The notes under the pieces are model-generated. The model worked only from the letters and a program-made list of their open reading frames with translations, did no database searches and was not told the origin of the DNA. From assembly GCA_002069525.1 (NCBI GenBank), contig MWBJ01000003.1:1-39874 (forward strand): DNA of 39,874 nt, in the 5' to 3' direction. Below, one piece after another: positions 16,684 through 26,145 of the stretch (its first letter is position 1; each line of letters opens with the position of its first letter). Origin of the DNA: Parcubacteria group bacterium ADurb.Bin305. GTDB lineage: Bacteria > Patescibacteriota > Minisyncoccia > UBA6257. The position numbers and the translations under genes were made by a program.

Positions 16684-17949
16684 ATGAAATTATCAGAACT
16701 CCATTTAAAAACTTTAAGAGAAGCGCCTAAGGACGAAGTGTCTCAAAGCACTATTTTATTATTAAGAGCCAGATTTATAGAAAAATTAGGGGCTGGTGTT
16801 TATAATTATTTACCTTTTGGTTTGAGAACTTTAAATAAAATTTCTAATATTATTCGGGAGGAAATGGAAAAAATAGGAGCTTTTGAGGTCTTAATGGCTA
16901 GTTTGCACCCTCGGCAAAAATGGGAGATTACTCAGAGGTGGGGAAGTTTTGATGCTTTGTTTAAAGTACAATCTCGCAGCGAGCAAGAGTTTGCCTTAGG
17001 TCCTACTCATGAAGAAATAATTACACCTCTGGCTGCGAATTTTATCAGTTCTTACAAAGATTTACCGTTATATCTTTTTCAAATTCAGACTAAATTTAGA
17101 GATGAGCCTCGTCCCAAATCAGGCATTCTTCGGGGGCGAGAGTTCTTAATGAAAGATTTATATAGTTTTCATGCCAGCGCAGAAGATTTAGCGGTTTTTT
17201 ACGAAAAAATGAAAAAGGTTTATGTAAGGATTTTTAAGAGGTTAGGTTTACGTGTTTTAATCACTGAAGGGTCTGGAGGAACTTTTTCAGCCGGGTATTC
17301 TCATGAGTTTCAAACTCCAGTTACCAGCGGGGAGGATACAGTATTGGTGTGCCCTCAATGTTCTTTTGCTAGAAATCAAGAAGTGGCGGTAAAAATAGTT
17401 AATTGTCCTCGTTGCGGAGCACCATTGGAGGAAATTAAATGTGCTGAAGTGGGAAATATTTTTCAATTAGGCCATAAATATTCTCAACCATTTGATTTAG
17501 TTTTTATAGATAAAGATGGTGAAAAAAAATGGGTAGAAATGGGTTGTTATGGTATAGGGGTTAGTCGTCTTCTAGGAGTAATTGGTGAAGTCTATCACGA
17601 CGAATTTGGTTTTACTTGGCCTTTAGCTGTTGCCCCGTTTAAATATCAGTTAATTACTTTAACTAGCGGCAATCCTAGTATTAATAAAAAAATTAAAAAA
17701 ACAGCTGAAGATCTTTATCGCGCTTTGCTTAAAAATAATGAAGAAGTGCTATATGATGATAGAGATATTTCGGCTGGTGAGAAGTTTAAAGATGCAGATT
17801 TAATAGGTGCGCCGTGGCGATTAGTTGTTAGCGAAAAGGCGTTAAATCAAGGGGCTCTAGAATTAAAAAAAAGAAATAAAAAAACCAGTCAGTTGATAAA
17901 GCTTAAAAAATTTGTTAAAATACTTTCATCTAAAAAGGATAATGGTTAA
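16684..17949 (+). CDS. proS: Prolyl-tRNA synthetase without INS editing domain
   Basis: A 421-aa class II synthetase. Motif 2 KFRDEPRPKSGILRGREFLM and motif 3 EMGCYGIGVSRLLGVIGE are intact, as is the anticodon domain (YDDRDISAGEKFKDADLIGA). Between them, where bacterial ProRS normally inserts ~180 residues that deacylate Ala-tRNA-Pro, there is only a short segment with Cys223-x2-Cys226 and Cys241-x2-Cys244, a likely zinc ribbon. The enzyme therefore lacks cis editing. It starts about 40 bases after rseP and precedes the second mreB by 26 bases. Confidence 0.95.
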   Translation: MKLSELHLKTLREAPKDEVSQSTILLLRARFIEKLGAGVYNYLPFGLRTLNKISNIIREEMEKIGAFEVLMASLHPRQKWEITQRWGSFDALFKVQSRSEQEFALGPTHEEIITPLAANFISSYKDLPLYLFQIQTKFRDEPRPKSGILRGREFLMKDLYSFHASAEDLAVFYEKMKKVYVRIFKRLGLRVLITEGSGGTFSAGYSHEFQTPVTSGEDTVLVCPQCSFARNQEVAVKIVNCPRCGAPLEEIKCAEVGNIFQLGHKYSQPFDLVFIDKDGEKKWVEMGCYGIGVSRLLGVIGEVYHDEFGFTWPLAVAPFKYQLITLTSGNPSINKKIKKTAEDLYRALLKNNEEVLYDDRDISAGEKFKDADLIGAPWRLVVSEKALNQGALELKKRNKKTSQLIKLKKFVKILSSKKDNG

Positions 17950-17975
17950 CTCCTTTTAAAGTTATTTTATATTTT

Positions 17976-19025
17976 ATGAAGTTTCCTTTTAATTTGAGTA
18001 ATCTTTTTAATTATGAGGTGGGGATAGATTTAGGTACTACTAAAACTATTGTTTATGTCAAAGATAAGGGCATTGTTTTATCACAGCCAACAGTAGTAGC
18101 TATTAACAATAAAACTAACCAAATTATAGCTATTGGCGAAGAAGCCTATGAAATGTTAGGGAAAACTCCTCCTCATATTTCAGCGATTAAACCTTTAACC
18201 AGTGGGGTGATTTCTGATTTTGAAGTGGCTGAAAAACTTCTGAGGCATTTGTTAGATCAGGTTAAGCAGAAAGGGGGAATTTTTAGTGTTGTCAATTGGC
18301 CGCGATTAGTTATTAGTGTTCCTATTGGTGGGACTGAAGTAGAAAAACGGGCAGTAGAAGATGCAGCTAAGAATGCTGGCGCCAGAGATGTCTATCTTTT
18401 AGAAGAGCCTATGGCGGTAGCTTTAGGCGCTCGCTGGCCGGTACAAGGATCACAGGGTATCCTAGTGACAGATATTGGTGGAGGTACTACTGAGGTAGCG
18501 GTAATTGCTTTAGGGGGTGTAGTTGTTTCTAAAAGTATTAGAGTTGCCGGAAATAAATTAAACGAAGATATTATTTATTATATCCGTGATAAATATAAAT
18601 TAGTAATTGGAGAACAGACAGCCGAAATGCTAAAAATTAAAATAGGTTCGGCTATTGATTTAGGTACTGATCAAGATCTGAAAATAAAAGGACGCGATTT
18701 AACCAATGGTTTACCCAAAGAGATTAAAGTGAAAGAGCCTGATATCCGCGAAGCTATTACTCCTTCTTTATATAAAATAGTTGATACTATTCGTTCTACT
18801 GTAGAAATTACACCGCCTGAATTAATGGGTGACGTTATGAATGAGGGGTTGTTGTTATCTGGGGGAACAAGTTTATTACGGGGTTTAGATAAATTTATTA
18901 CCGAGAATGTGGGGTTAAATGTTAGGGTAGCCGAAGAACCGCCCTTGGCCGTTATTAGAGGAATCGCTAATGTTTTAGAGGATTTAGAAAGCAATAAACT
19001 ATTGCTTACCACTATTTCCCGCTAG
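17976..19025 (+). CDS. mreB: Rod-shape actin homologue MreB (second copy)
   Basis: A 349-aa second MreB. Motifs: GIDLGTTKTIVYVKDKGIVL, LVISVPIGGTEVEKRAVEDA, ILVTDIGGGTTEVAVIALGG and LLLSGGTSLLRGLDKFI. It differs clearly from the copy at 13034 (Thr-Thr-Lys against Thr-Ala-Asn in the first phosphate loop; a loop with QKGGIFSVVNWPR extra), so it is an old duplication, not a recent one. It directly precedes mreC, mreD and the elongation transpeptidase, making it the partner expected for the elongation machine. Confidence 0.94.
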   Translation: MKFPFNLSNLFNYEVGIDLGTTKTIVYVKDKGIVLSQPTVVAINNKTNQIIAIGEEAYEMLGKTPPHISAIKPLTSGVISDFEVAEKLLRHLLDQVKQKGGIFSVVNWPRLVISVPIGGTEVEKRAVEDAAKNAGARDVYLLEEPMAVALGARWPVQGSQGILVTDIGGGTTEVAVIALGGVVVSKSIRVAGNKLNEDIIYYIRDKYKLVIGEQTAEMLKIKIGSAIDLGTDQDLKIKGRDLTNGLPKEIKVKEPDIREAITPSLYKIVDTIRSTVEITPPELMGDVMNEGLLLSGGTSLLRGLDKFITENVGLNVRVAEEPPLAVIRGIANVLEDLESNKLLLTTISR

Positions 19026-19079
19026 AATTTGATGCCAGTTTCCAGTTTGAGGAAATGATAATTAAGGAGAGCAATAAAT

Positions 19080-19895
19080 ATGAAAAAACAGAATACTCTT
19101 TTTACGATATTGTCAGTCCTTGGTATAATAGTGGTAATTTTTTTATTAATGAAAATTTACCTTAACTATCAATTTGTTATTAGTGGGTCAACTTTAAGTT
19201 TTTTACAAATATTTTCTTCCAATATTAATTCTTCTTTACAATCATTAGGCTTTTGGTTTAGAGATCTATGGCATTTTAATTCGATACGAAATCAAAACTT
19301 CCAATTAGTTGCAGAAAAATTAGAATTAATTAATCAAATTCACCAACTGCTTCCTTTGAAGGAAGAAAATGAAACTTTGCGGAACGCTTTAAAAATGCAG
19401 CAGGAAAAATCTTGGCGATTCACTATGGCTAAAATTATTTTTATTGATCCAACTAGCTTAAGTGGTTATTTCTGGTTAGATAAAGGAGCAGGAGATGGTT
19501 TAAAGGAAGGCATGAATCTTATTGATAAAAATGGAATTTTGGTTGGAAAATTGGTTAAATGTTTGGAGAATTATTGCCAAGGAGAATTTGCTCTTAGTTC
19601 TGGAATTAAAATCGGGGTCAAGGATTTGCGTTCCAACGTTTTAGCGATTTTGGATAAAGATAATCAAGGCAATTTTAGATTGAAGCTTTTACCTCCCTTA
19701 GCTGATATCAAAGACGGGGATGTGTTAGTAACCTCCGTAGAAAATAGCGATTTTATCGGTGGTTTATTAGTAGGGCAGCTCAAAGAAATTAAATCTTCCC
19801 CTAATGTTGAATTAGAAAAAAGATTTATTGTTAAACCTTTCTTAAATCAAAAACAATTTTCTGAAGTATTGGTAATTACTGATTTTATCCCTTAA
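19080..19895 (+). CDS. mreC: Rod-shape determining protein MreC
   Basis: A 271-aa bitopic protein. An N-terminal membrane helix (about residues 8-27, LFTILSVLGIIVVIFLLMKI) is followed by a coiled coil ending LLPLKEENETLRNALKMQQ, the classical MreC signature, and then the beta-barrel periplasmic part with GAGDGLKEGMNLIDKNGILVG and GDVLVTSVENSDFIGGLLVG. MreC links MreB filaments to the elongation PBP. This is one of few genes here with a clear Shine-Dalgarno: AAGGAG at 19064-19069, 10 bases before the ATG. Confidence 0.93.
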   Translation: MKKQNTLFTILSVLGIIVVIFLLMKIYLNYQFVISGSTLSFLQIFSSNINSSLQSLGFWFRDLWHFNSIRNQNFQLVAEKLELINQIHQLLPLKEENETLRNALKMQQEKSWRFTMAKIIFIDPTSLSGYFWLDKGAGDGLKEGMNLIDKNGILVGKLVKCLENYCQGEFALSSGIKIGVKDLRSNVLAILDKDNQGNFRLKLLPPLADIKDGDVLVTSVENSDFIGGLLVGQLKEIKSSPNVELEKRFIVKPFLNQKQFSEVLVITDFIP

Positions 19896-19937
19896 TTTGG
19901 AATAATAATAGTTAATAAAAAATTTCATTTTTGAACA

Positions 19938-20420
19938 ATGAAACCTAATTCTTATTCTGATCTTCATTTTTCTTATCTATCTTATTGGGTAAATTTTGCC
20001 ATTTTTTGTTTATTGCTCTGGTGTCAATTATATTTTTTTTCGTTTGCTTTCGATTTTTTTTTAGCTATTGTATTAATTTTTTTAATTTTTACTTTTTTTA
20101 CTTTTTCTCCCGGATATACATTTTTTTTATTTTTATTAACAGCTATCATTTTTGATAGTTTAACTCCGTATTATTTAGGTTTATGGACTTTGACGATGCT
20201 TTTAATAATATTTTTATTGTGTAGGTATTTAGATAAGCAGTCTCGATATTCTCAAGTGTTGATTGGCGAAATAGTAATATTAATATTTTTCTCTGGTTTA
20301 TTTTTTATTATGTTTTTTCTAAGACATCAGCCTTTAAATTTATGGTCGTTTCTAATTTCGTATTTAACAAGCGCTTTGCTCTTGGCTGGCATTTGGGTAA
20401 TTAGCGCCAAGTTTAATTAA
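19938..20420 (+). CDS. mreD: MreD-like membrane protein
   Basis: A 160-aa very hydrophobic protein with five or so predicted membrane helices, rich in Phe, Leu and Ile. Sequence alone is weak evidence: MreD is poorly conserved. The size, the hydrophobicity, and the position between mreC and the elongation transpeptidase make MreD the best reading. It would sit in the inner membrane with MreC and PBP2. Confidence 0.75.
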   Translation: MKPNSYSDLHFSYLSYWVNFAIFCLLLWCQLYFFSFAFDFFLAIVLIFLIFTFFTFSPGYTFFLFLLTAIIFDSLTPYYLGLWTLTMLLIIFLLCRYLDKQSRYSQVLIGEIVILIFFSGLFFIMFFLRHQPLNLWSFLISYLTSALLLAGIWVISAKFN

Positions 20421-20468
20421 TCAGAAAACCAATTTAGCCAAAAGAGCTCTTAATGTCTACATAGCAGT

Positions 20469-22556
20469 ATGATTAAAAAACCTTATAAATTAAAAAAAAC
20501 CGATTATTTTTTGCACCCAGAGGAAGTTCTGTTAGAAAAAGATGATAAAGTTGGTTTAAATTCAGCTTCTCGTTTAGAGTGGCCTATTGAGAGGAAATTA
20601 TTCATAATATTGAAAAGTTTAGTGGTGGTCTTAATGGGAATTTTATTAGGAATGACGTTATATTTACAAATTTTCAAGTCATCATACTATATCACCCAAG
20701 CTAAAAATAATTATTTGCGTTCCTATACCATTAATGCCCCTCGAGGAATTATTTATGATCGTTATGGAGAACCTTTAGTGTTAAATTCCTCTTCTTATAG
20801 CTTAGTCATGATGCCTTTAGATTTGCCTCGTTTAGAATCTGACAGGATTAAATTAAGCAGGGAAATAGCGCAAGTTTTAAATTTAGATGCCGAAGAAATT
20901 AAAAATTTAGTAGCTAATACAGATTTATTATCAATTGAGCCGGTTTTAATTAAATCAAACTTAGAATTAGAAGAAGTTAGAAAATTAGAAACTAGTTTTG
21001 TTAATACCCCGGGTTTTTTGGTAATAGAAGATACTAGTCGTTATTATCCTTTTAAGGAGGCTTTTAGCCATGTGGTTGGTTATGTCGGGAAATTGAGTCA
21101 ATCAGAATTACAAAAATACCCTGATTATCCTTTGACCTCATCAGTTGGTAAAACCGGTTTAGAGTTATTTTATGAGGATAAATTGCATGGCCAACCGGGA
21201 CAAAAGATAGTAGAAACTAATGCTACCTACACTGTCATAAAAGATTTAGGCCAAGAAGATCCAGTTAAAGGTAATGATTTGATTACTACTTTAGATTCAG
21301 AACTGCAATTGGTGCTTTTCAATTCTTTAAAAAATCAAATAAGAGATTTAAAAATTAATGGTGGGGCAGCGATTGCTTTAAACCCTAAAACCGGTGAAGT
21401 TTTAGCCTTAATTAGTCAACCCTCGTTTGATCCTAATATAATGACTAAGGGTTCTCCAGCGGCTACTATTAATAAATATTTAACCAGTTCTCAGCATCCT
21501 TTGTTTAATAGAGCGGTAGCTGGATTTTATCCCCCGGGTTCTTTAATTAAGCCTTTAGTAGGACTAGCTGCTTTAGAGGAAAAAATTGTTAGTCCGGAAT
21601 TTAAATTATATGATGAAGGGAAGATTGTGATAGTAAGTCCTTACAATAAAAATGAGAAATATACTTTTTCTGATTGGCAACCTCATGGTTGGGTGGATAT
21701 GAGGGAAGCTATTGCTCAATCGTGTAATGTGTATTTTTGGACTGTGGGAGGTGGGTATGGGAATATTAGCGGTTTAGGCTGGCAAAAACTTTATAAGTGG
21801 TGGCAAATTTTCGGTTTAGACAAAAAAACAGGGATAGATTTAGTTGAAGAAATTAATCCTCCTTTGCCTAGCCCTCAATGGTTAGCTAAAACTAGGCCTC
21901 AGGACCCAACTTGGAGGGTGGGAGATACTTATAATGTTTCTACCGGTGAAGGGGGGTTGGTATTGACTCCTATTCAATTAGTAAATTATGTAGCGGGAAT
22001 AGCTAATAATGGAGTTATAAGGCAGCCTCATTTAGTCAATAAAATTCAAGGAGTTGATGGTAAAATTGAATCTGTCAGGCCTTTTAAAGTTTCCTCTGTT
22101 TTACCGGTAAAGCCAGAAAATATCAAGGTTATTCAAGAAGGAATGCGGGGGGTAGTCACTTACGGGACTGCTAGCGTCTTAAAAGATTTACCTTTAGAGG
22201 CAGCTGGCAAAAGCGGTTCTCCTCAAAGAAAAGTTAATGGTCAGAATGTTTATGAAGGGTTGTTTGCTATTTATGCCCCGTATAATGATCCAGAAATTTT
22301 ACTTTTAGTGGTTTTAGAAAAACCCCCTAATGGCGCTAGCGATACTTTGCCTACTATCAGGGAAGTCATTAATTGGTATCAGAAAAATCGTTTAGGTAAA
22401 ACTGAGGAAGAAATTAAAAACTTGATTCAACATAACAAGTTAAAACAAAGCCAGAAAGAAACTATTCCGACTTTTATCAGTCCTTCTACCACTATATTGG
22501 ATTTGGCTAAAGCTAGTTCAACTACTACAACTTTAATAAATAAAAATAACAATTAA
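20469..22556 (+). CDS. mrdA: Penicillin-binding protein 2 (elongation transpeptidase)
   Basis: A 695-aa class B PBP. One membrane anchor near residues 45-67, the N-terminal pedestal with RGIIYDRYGEPLVLNSSSYS and SHVVGYVGKLS, and the transpeptidase domain with all three motifs: SLIK (nucleophile near Ser357 in PPGSLIKPLVG), SCN (near 418 in AQSCNVYFW) and KSGS (near 581 in AAGKSGSPQRKVNG). The C-terminal 60 residues are a low-complexity Ser/Thr tail. It cross-links new side-wall peptidoglycan. No RodA glycosyltransferase gene follows, so the polymerase partner must be encoded elsewhere. Confidence 0.94.
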   Translation: MIKKPYKLKKTDYFLHPEEVLLEKDDKVGLNSASRLEWPIERKLFIILKSLVVVLMGILLGMTLYLQIFKSSYYITQAKNNYLRSYTINAPRGIIYDRYGEPLVLNSSSYSLVMMPLDLPRLESDRIKLSREIAQVLNLDAEEIKNLVANTDLLSIEPVLIKSNLELEEVRKLETSFVNTPGFLVIEDTSRYYPFKEAFSHVVGYVGKLSQSELQKYPDYPLTSSVGKTGLELFYEDKLHGQPGQKIVETNATYTVIKDLGQEDPVKGNDLITTLDSELQLVLFNSLKNQIRDLKINGGAAIALNPKTGEVLALISQPSFDPNIMTKGSPAATINKYLTSSQHPLFNRAVAGFYPPGSLIKPLVGLAALEEKIVSPEFKLYDEGKIVIVSPYNKNEKYTFSDWQPHGWVDMREAIAQSCNVYFWTVGGGYGNISGLGWQKLYKWWQIFGLDKKTGIDLVEEINPPLPSPQWLAKTRPQDPTWRVGDTYNVSTGEGGLVLTPIQLVNYVAGIANNGVIRQPHLVNKIQGVDGKIESVRPFKVSSVLPVKPENIKVIQEGMRGVVTYGTASVLKDLPLEAAGKSGSPQRKVNGQNVYEGLFAIYAPYNDPEILLLVVLEKPPNGASDTLPTIREVINWYQKNRLGKTEEEIKNLIQHNKLKQSQKETIPTFISPSTTILDLAKASSTTTTLINKNNN

Positions 22557-22645
22557 GTCGATTTATTTCACCATGAATACAAAAATTAATAAAAAGTCAA
22601 AATTTTGTCATAAACAATAAAACTAAAATCTAAATATCATTAATT

Positions 22646-23110
22646 ATGATTCAATATATTTCACAGGAAGCTTACGAAGCTTTAAAAAAAGAATTAACTG
22701 AGTTAAAAACAACGAAAAGAAAAGAAATTACTCAGCGGCTGCACGAAGCTAAAGAGTTAGGAGATTTGTCAGAAAACTCTGCTTATCAGGAGGCTAAAGA
22801 GGCTCAGAATGCTTTAGAGTTAAGAATAGCAAAACTGGAAGAATTGCTAAAAAATGTTAATATTATTTCCCATAAAACTAGTTATGGAGTAGTTGAGATT
22901 GGATCTCAAATTACTGTAGGGGTGGGACCAAATTTTAAAGATAAAAAAGTATTTACTCTCACTGGTTCTCATGAAGCTAATCCTTTGGAGGGGAAAATTT
23001 CCAATGTTTCACCATTAGGGCAAGCTTTTCTTCATCGCAAGAAAGGCGAGATAGTTGAAGTGCAAACCCCCCGAGGTGTAGTAAAATATAAAATTCTGGA
23101 TATTGTTTAA
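22646..23110 (+). CDS. greA: Transcription elongation factor GreA
   Basis: A 154-aa factor of standard length. The N-terminal coiled coil enters the RNA polymerase secondary channel; its acidic tip is present as ELGDLSENSAYQEAKEAQ. The C-terminal FKBP-like domain has KVFTLTGSHEANPLEGKISN, SPLGQAFLHRKKGEIVEVQTP. It stimulates cleavage of backtracked RNA. Single gene between mrdA and lysS. Confidence 0.96.
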   Translation: MIQYISQEAYEALKKELTELKTTKRKEITQRLHEAKELGDLSENSAYQEAKEAQNALELRIAKLEELLKNVNIISHKTSYGVVEIGSQITVGVGPNFKDKKVFTLTGSHEANPLEGKISNVSPLGQAFLHRKKGEIVEVQTPRGVVKYKILDIV

Positions 23111-23202
23111 GGAGAAATTTATTGGTTGCCGCCAGAATTGTTAATAAAACGATTTTGGATTTTACGGTAATAAGATTAGTTTGACTAAAAAGTAATTTTT
23201 CT

Positions 23203-23231
23203 TTGCATTTTGGGTTGGAATAAGGTAAAAT
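23203..23231 (+). promoter_or_regulatory. Candidate promoter of lysS-serS
   Basis: TTGCAT (23203-23208), a 17-nt spacer, and TAAAAT (23226-23231). The start site near 23238 leaves a leader of about 80 bases rich in A. Confidence 0.4.
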
Positions 23232-23319
23232 AAAACAAGAATAAAGAAAAAACAACAGAACAAGAAAAAAGAACAACTTAGAAATAGGTTAAAAGAACTC
23301 TAAATTTTAAAAGATTTTT

Positions 23320-24759
23320 ATGTTAGAAGATATTATTAAGGAGAGGATAAAAAAAGTAAGTGAATTAAGAAAAAGAGGAATTGATCCTTATCCTTTAACT
23401 GCTTCAAGGCAGTATCCTATAGAATTTGCGCTGCAAAAATTGAATGCTTGGCTGCGAGCTAAGAAAAAAGTGGTTGTGGCTGGAAGAATTAAGGCAATTC
23501 GAGGGCATGGCGCTTTAATTTTTGCTGACCTCAGCGATCAGAATAGCCAGATACAAATTATCTTAAAAGCAGATATTTTAGGTAAAGAGAAAATAAAATT
23601 TTTTGAAGATTTTATTGATTTGGGTGATTTTATTGAGGTTGCTGGAAAATTTTACCTAACTCAAAAAAAAGAGAAAAGTGTTTTAGTTTCTAATTTTAAA
23701 ATACTGGCCAAGAGTTTAAGGCCTCTGCCTAAATCTTGGTATGGTTTAGAAAATATAGAAGAAAGATATCGGAAACGATATTTAGATTTACTCGTAAACC
23801 AAGAAGTAAAACAGAGGTTTGTCGTTCGTTCCAAAATTATTTCTTTAATCAGGGATTATTTGAATCGCGAGGGTTTTTTAGAGGTAGAGACACCAATTTT
23901 ACAGACCTTATATGGAGGGGCTAATGCTAAACCATTTATTACTCATCTGGACAATTTAGATCTGACCCTTTATTTAAGGATTGCGCCGGAGCTTTATTTA
24001 AAAAGATTAATTGTTGGCGGTTTTGAAAAAATTTATGAATTAGGCCGTAATTTTCGCAATGAAGGTTTAGACAGAGAACATAATCCTGAATTTACAATGT
24101 TAGAATTATACGAAGCTTATAAAACTCGCGACGATCTTATGAAATTAATTTCAGACTTAATTCTCTATGTCGTTAAAAATTTAAAAAACGAGATTAACGT
24201 TAAATTTTCTAGTAAAAAACGATGGCCGGTTATTGATTATGAGGAATTATTAAAAAAACATACAGGGTTGGCCTTAACTGATGATAAAACAAAGTGGTTG
24301 ACTAAGAGTCGGGATTTTCAAATTGCTGCTAATCAAAATGATTCTGTGGCTAAAATTAGCGAACTTATTTTCAAAAAGATAAGAAGCCAAATAATAGAAC
24401 CGACTTTTGTAATCAATCAGCCGGTAGAAATTTCACCTTTAGCCAAAACTTGCCCCAAGGATCCTCTTAAAGCTCATAGGTTTCAATTAATTGTAGGCGG
24501 CTGGGAAATTGTCAATGGGTTTTCAGAATTAAATGATCCTTTAGAGCAGCGGAAACGATTTGATTGGCAGCAAGAAATGAGGGTTAAAGGTGATTTAGAA
24601 GCCCATCCTCAGGATAAAGATTTTTTGGAGGCCTTAGAATACGGCTTACCTCCGACTGCTGGTTTAGGGGTGGGGATAGATAGATTGGTGGCTGTTTTAA
24701 CGGGCGCTCCTTCCTTAAACGAGGTTATTTTATTTCCCTTTATGAAACCTTTAAATTAA
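23320..24759 (+). CDS. lysS: Lysyl-tRNA synthetase (class II)
   Basis: A 479-aa class II LysRS. The N-terminal OB-fold anticodon domain (VVVAGRIKAIRGHGALIFAD) is followed by the catalytic core: motif 1 near FLEVETPILQTLYGGANAKPF, motif 2 FRNEGLDREHNPEFTMLELY, and motif 3 AGLGVGIDRLVAVLTG. It charges tRNA-Lys. Only 9 bases separate its stop from serS, so the two are co-transcribed. Confidence 0.96.
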   Translation: MLEDIIKERIKKVSELRKRGIDPYPLTASRQYPIEFALQKLNAWLRAKKKVVVAGRIKAIRGHGALIFADLSDQNSQIQIILKADILGKEKIKFFEDFIDLGDFIEVAGKFYLTQKKEKSVLVSNFKILAKSLRPLPKSWYGLENIEERYRKRYLDLLVNQEVKQRFVVRSKIISLIRDYLNREGFLEVETPILQTLYGGANAKPFITHLDNLDLTLYLRIAPELYLKRLIVGGFEKIYELGRNFRNEGLDREHNPEFTMLELYEAYKTRDDLMKLISDLILYVVKNLKNEINVKFSSKKRWPVIDYEELLKKHTGLALTDDKTKWLTKSRDFQIAANQNDSVAKISELIFKKIRSQIIEPTFVINQPVEISPLAKTCPKDPLKAHRFQLIVGGWEIVNGFSELNDPLEQRKRFDWQQEMRVKGDLEAHPQDKDFLEALEYGLPPTAGLGVGIDRLVAVLTGAPSLNEVILFPFMKPLN

Positions 24760-24768
24760 TTTTTAAGT

Positions 24769-26043
24769 ATGTTAGATATAAAATATATTAGAGAAAACCC
24801 TCAAAAGGTTAAATTGGCTATAGCCTCCAAGGGGGTTGATGAAAATTTAGTAGATGCCGTTTTAGCTTTGGACGAAAAAAAACGGCAGATTTTATTAGAA
24901 ATAGAAACCATACGGGCCAAAAAGAATCAAGCTGAAAAAAAGATTCTGGAAGAGCCGGAGGAAATTAAGAAAAAAGCTATTATTGGAGCCTTAAAAGAAG
25001 TTAAAGAATTTTTGGATAAAAAAGAGGAAGAGCTTAAAAAAATCATACTTGAGTATGAAAAAACTTTAGGCCTACTTCCTAATTTACCTCAGCCCGATGT
25101 ACCTTTAGGTCAAGACGAAAATGACAATGTGGTAGTTAAAACTATAGCTCCAAAATCAAAATTTTCCTTTATTCCTCAAGATTATCTTACTTTAGCCGAA
25201 AAATTAGATCTCATTGACGTAGCAAGGGCGGCTAAAACTTCTGGCTCGCGTTTTGGAATTTTAAAAAGAGAGGCTGCAATTTTGGAAGTGGCGTTGGTTA
25301 GTTATGTCTTTAATAAATTGTTAAAGAAAGGATTTATTCCTGTAATTCCTCCGGCTCTGATTAAAAAAGATATTTTTTGGGGGACTGGTTATTCAGAACG
25401 CAATCCTCAAGAAACTTATTATATTCCAACCGATGATCTTTATTTAATAGGAACTGCTGAACATGTAATGATAGGAATGTATTATAACGAAATTTTAAAA
25501 GAAACAGATTTGCCTTTAAGGTTTGTTGGTTGGTCTTCTTGTTTTCGTAGGGAGGCTGGTTCTTATGGTCAGGATACCAAAGGTATTATGCGTGTTCATC
25601 AATTTGATAAAGTAGAGATGGTATCTTTTACCACTGCGGAGCAATCTGACGCAGAGCATAAATTCTTACTTTCTCTGGAGGAGGAAATAATGCAAGATTT
25701 TAAGTTGCCTTACGAAGTCCGCTTAATTTGTACTGGTGATTTAAGTCAGCCGGCGGCTAAAAGTTTTGATATTTATACTTTCTTGCCCGGTCAGAATCAA
25801 GGCGCTGGGGAGTATCGGGAAACGCATTCTTGTTCTAATTGCACCGATTATCAAGCCAGACGGTTAAATATCAAAGTTAAAAGAGGCAATAAGACAGAAT
25901 TTGTGCATACGTTAAATGGTACGGCTATAGCTATTGGCCGCTTTTTGATCGCTTTAATAGAAAATTATCAAACCAAAGAAGGTTACATTAAAGTACCGCC
26001 AATTTTATGGAAATACACTCACGGTCTTAAAATAATTAAGTAA
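24769..26043 (+). CDS. serS: Seryl-tRNA synthetase
   Basis: A 424-aa SerRS of normal length. MLDIKYIRENPQKVKLAIAS begins the family-typical N-terminal arm; residues 40-100 form the long tRNA-binding coiled coil; motif 2 is FRREAGSYGQDTKGIMRVHQ and motif 3 HTLNGTAIAIGRFLIALIEN. TAEHVMIGMYYNEIL is the serine-pocket region. Second gene of the lysS-serS pair. Confidence 0.96.
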   Translation: MLDIKYIRENPQKVKLAIASKGVDENLVDAVLALDEKKRQILLEIETIRAKKNQAEKKILEEPEEIKKKAIIGALKEVKEFLDKKEEELKKIILEYEKTLGLLPNLPQPDVPLGQDENDNVVVKTIAPKSKFSFIPQDYLTLAEKLDLIDVARAAKTSGSRFGILKREAAILEVALVSYVFNKLLKKGFIPVIPPALIKKDIFWGTGYSERNPQETYYIPTDDLYLIGTAEHVMIGMYYNEILKETDLPLRFVGWSSCFRREAGSYGQDTKGIMRVHQFDKVEMVSFTTAEQSDAEHKFLLSLEEEIMQDFKLPYEVRLICTGDLSQPAAKSFDIYTFLPGQNQGAGEYRETHSCSNCTDYQARRLNIKVKRGNKTEFVHTLNGTAIAIGRFLIALIENYQTKEGYIKVPPILWKYTHGLKIIK

Positions 26044-26145
26044 ATTAAGTTAATTGATTTGTGTATTTATTAGTGGTTATTCATTTTATGTTATTTATTT
26101 TCTTCTAAAGTTATTTTTAATTCCTTTTAAAATGAACATTGTTTA

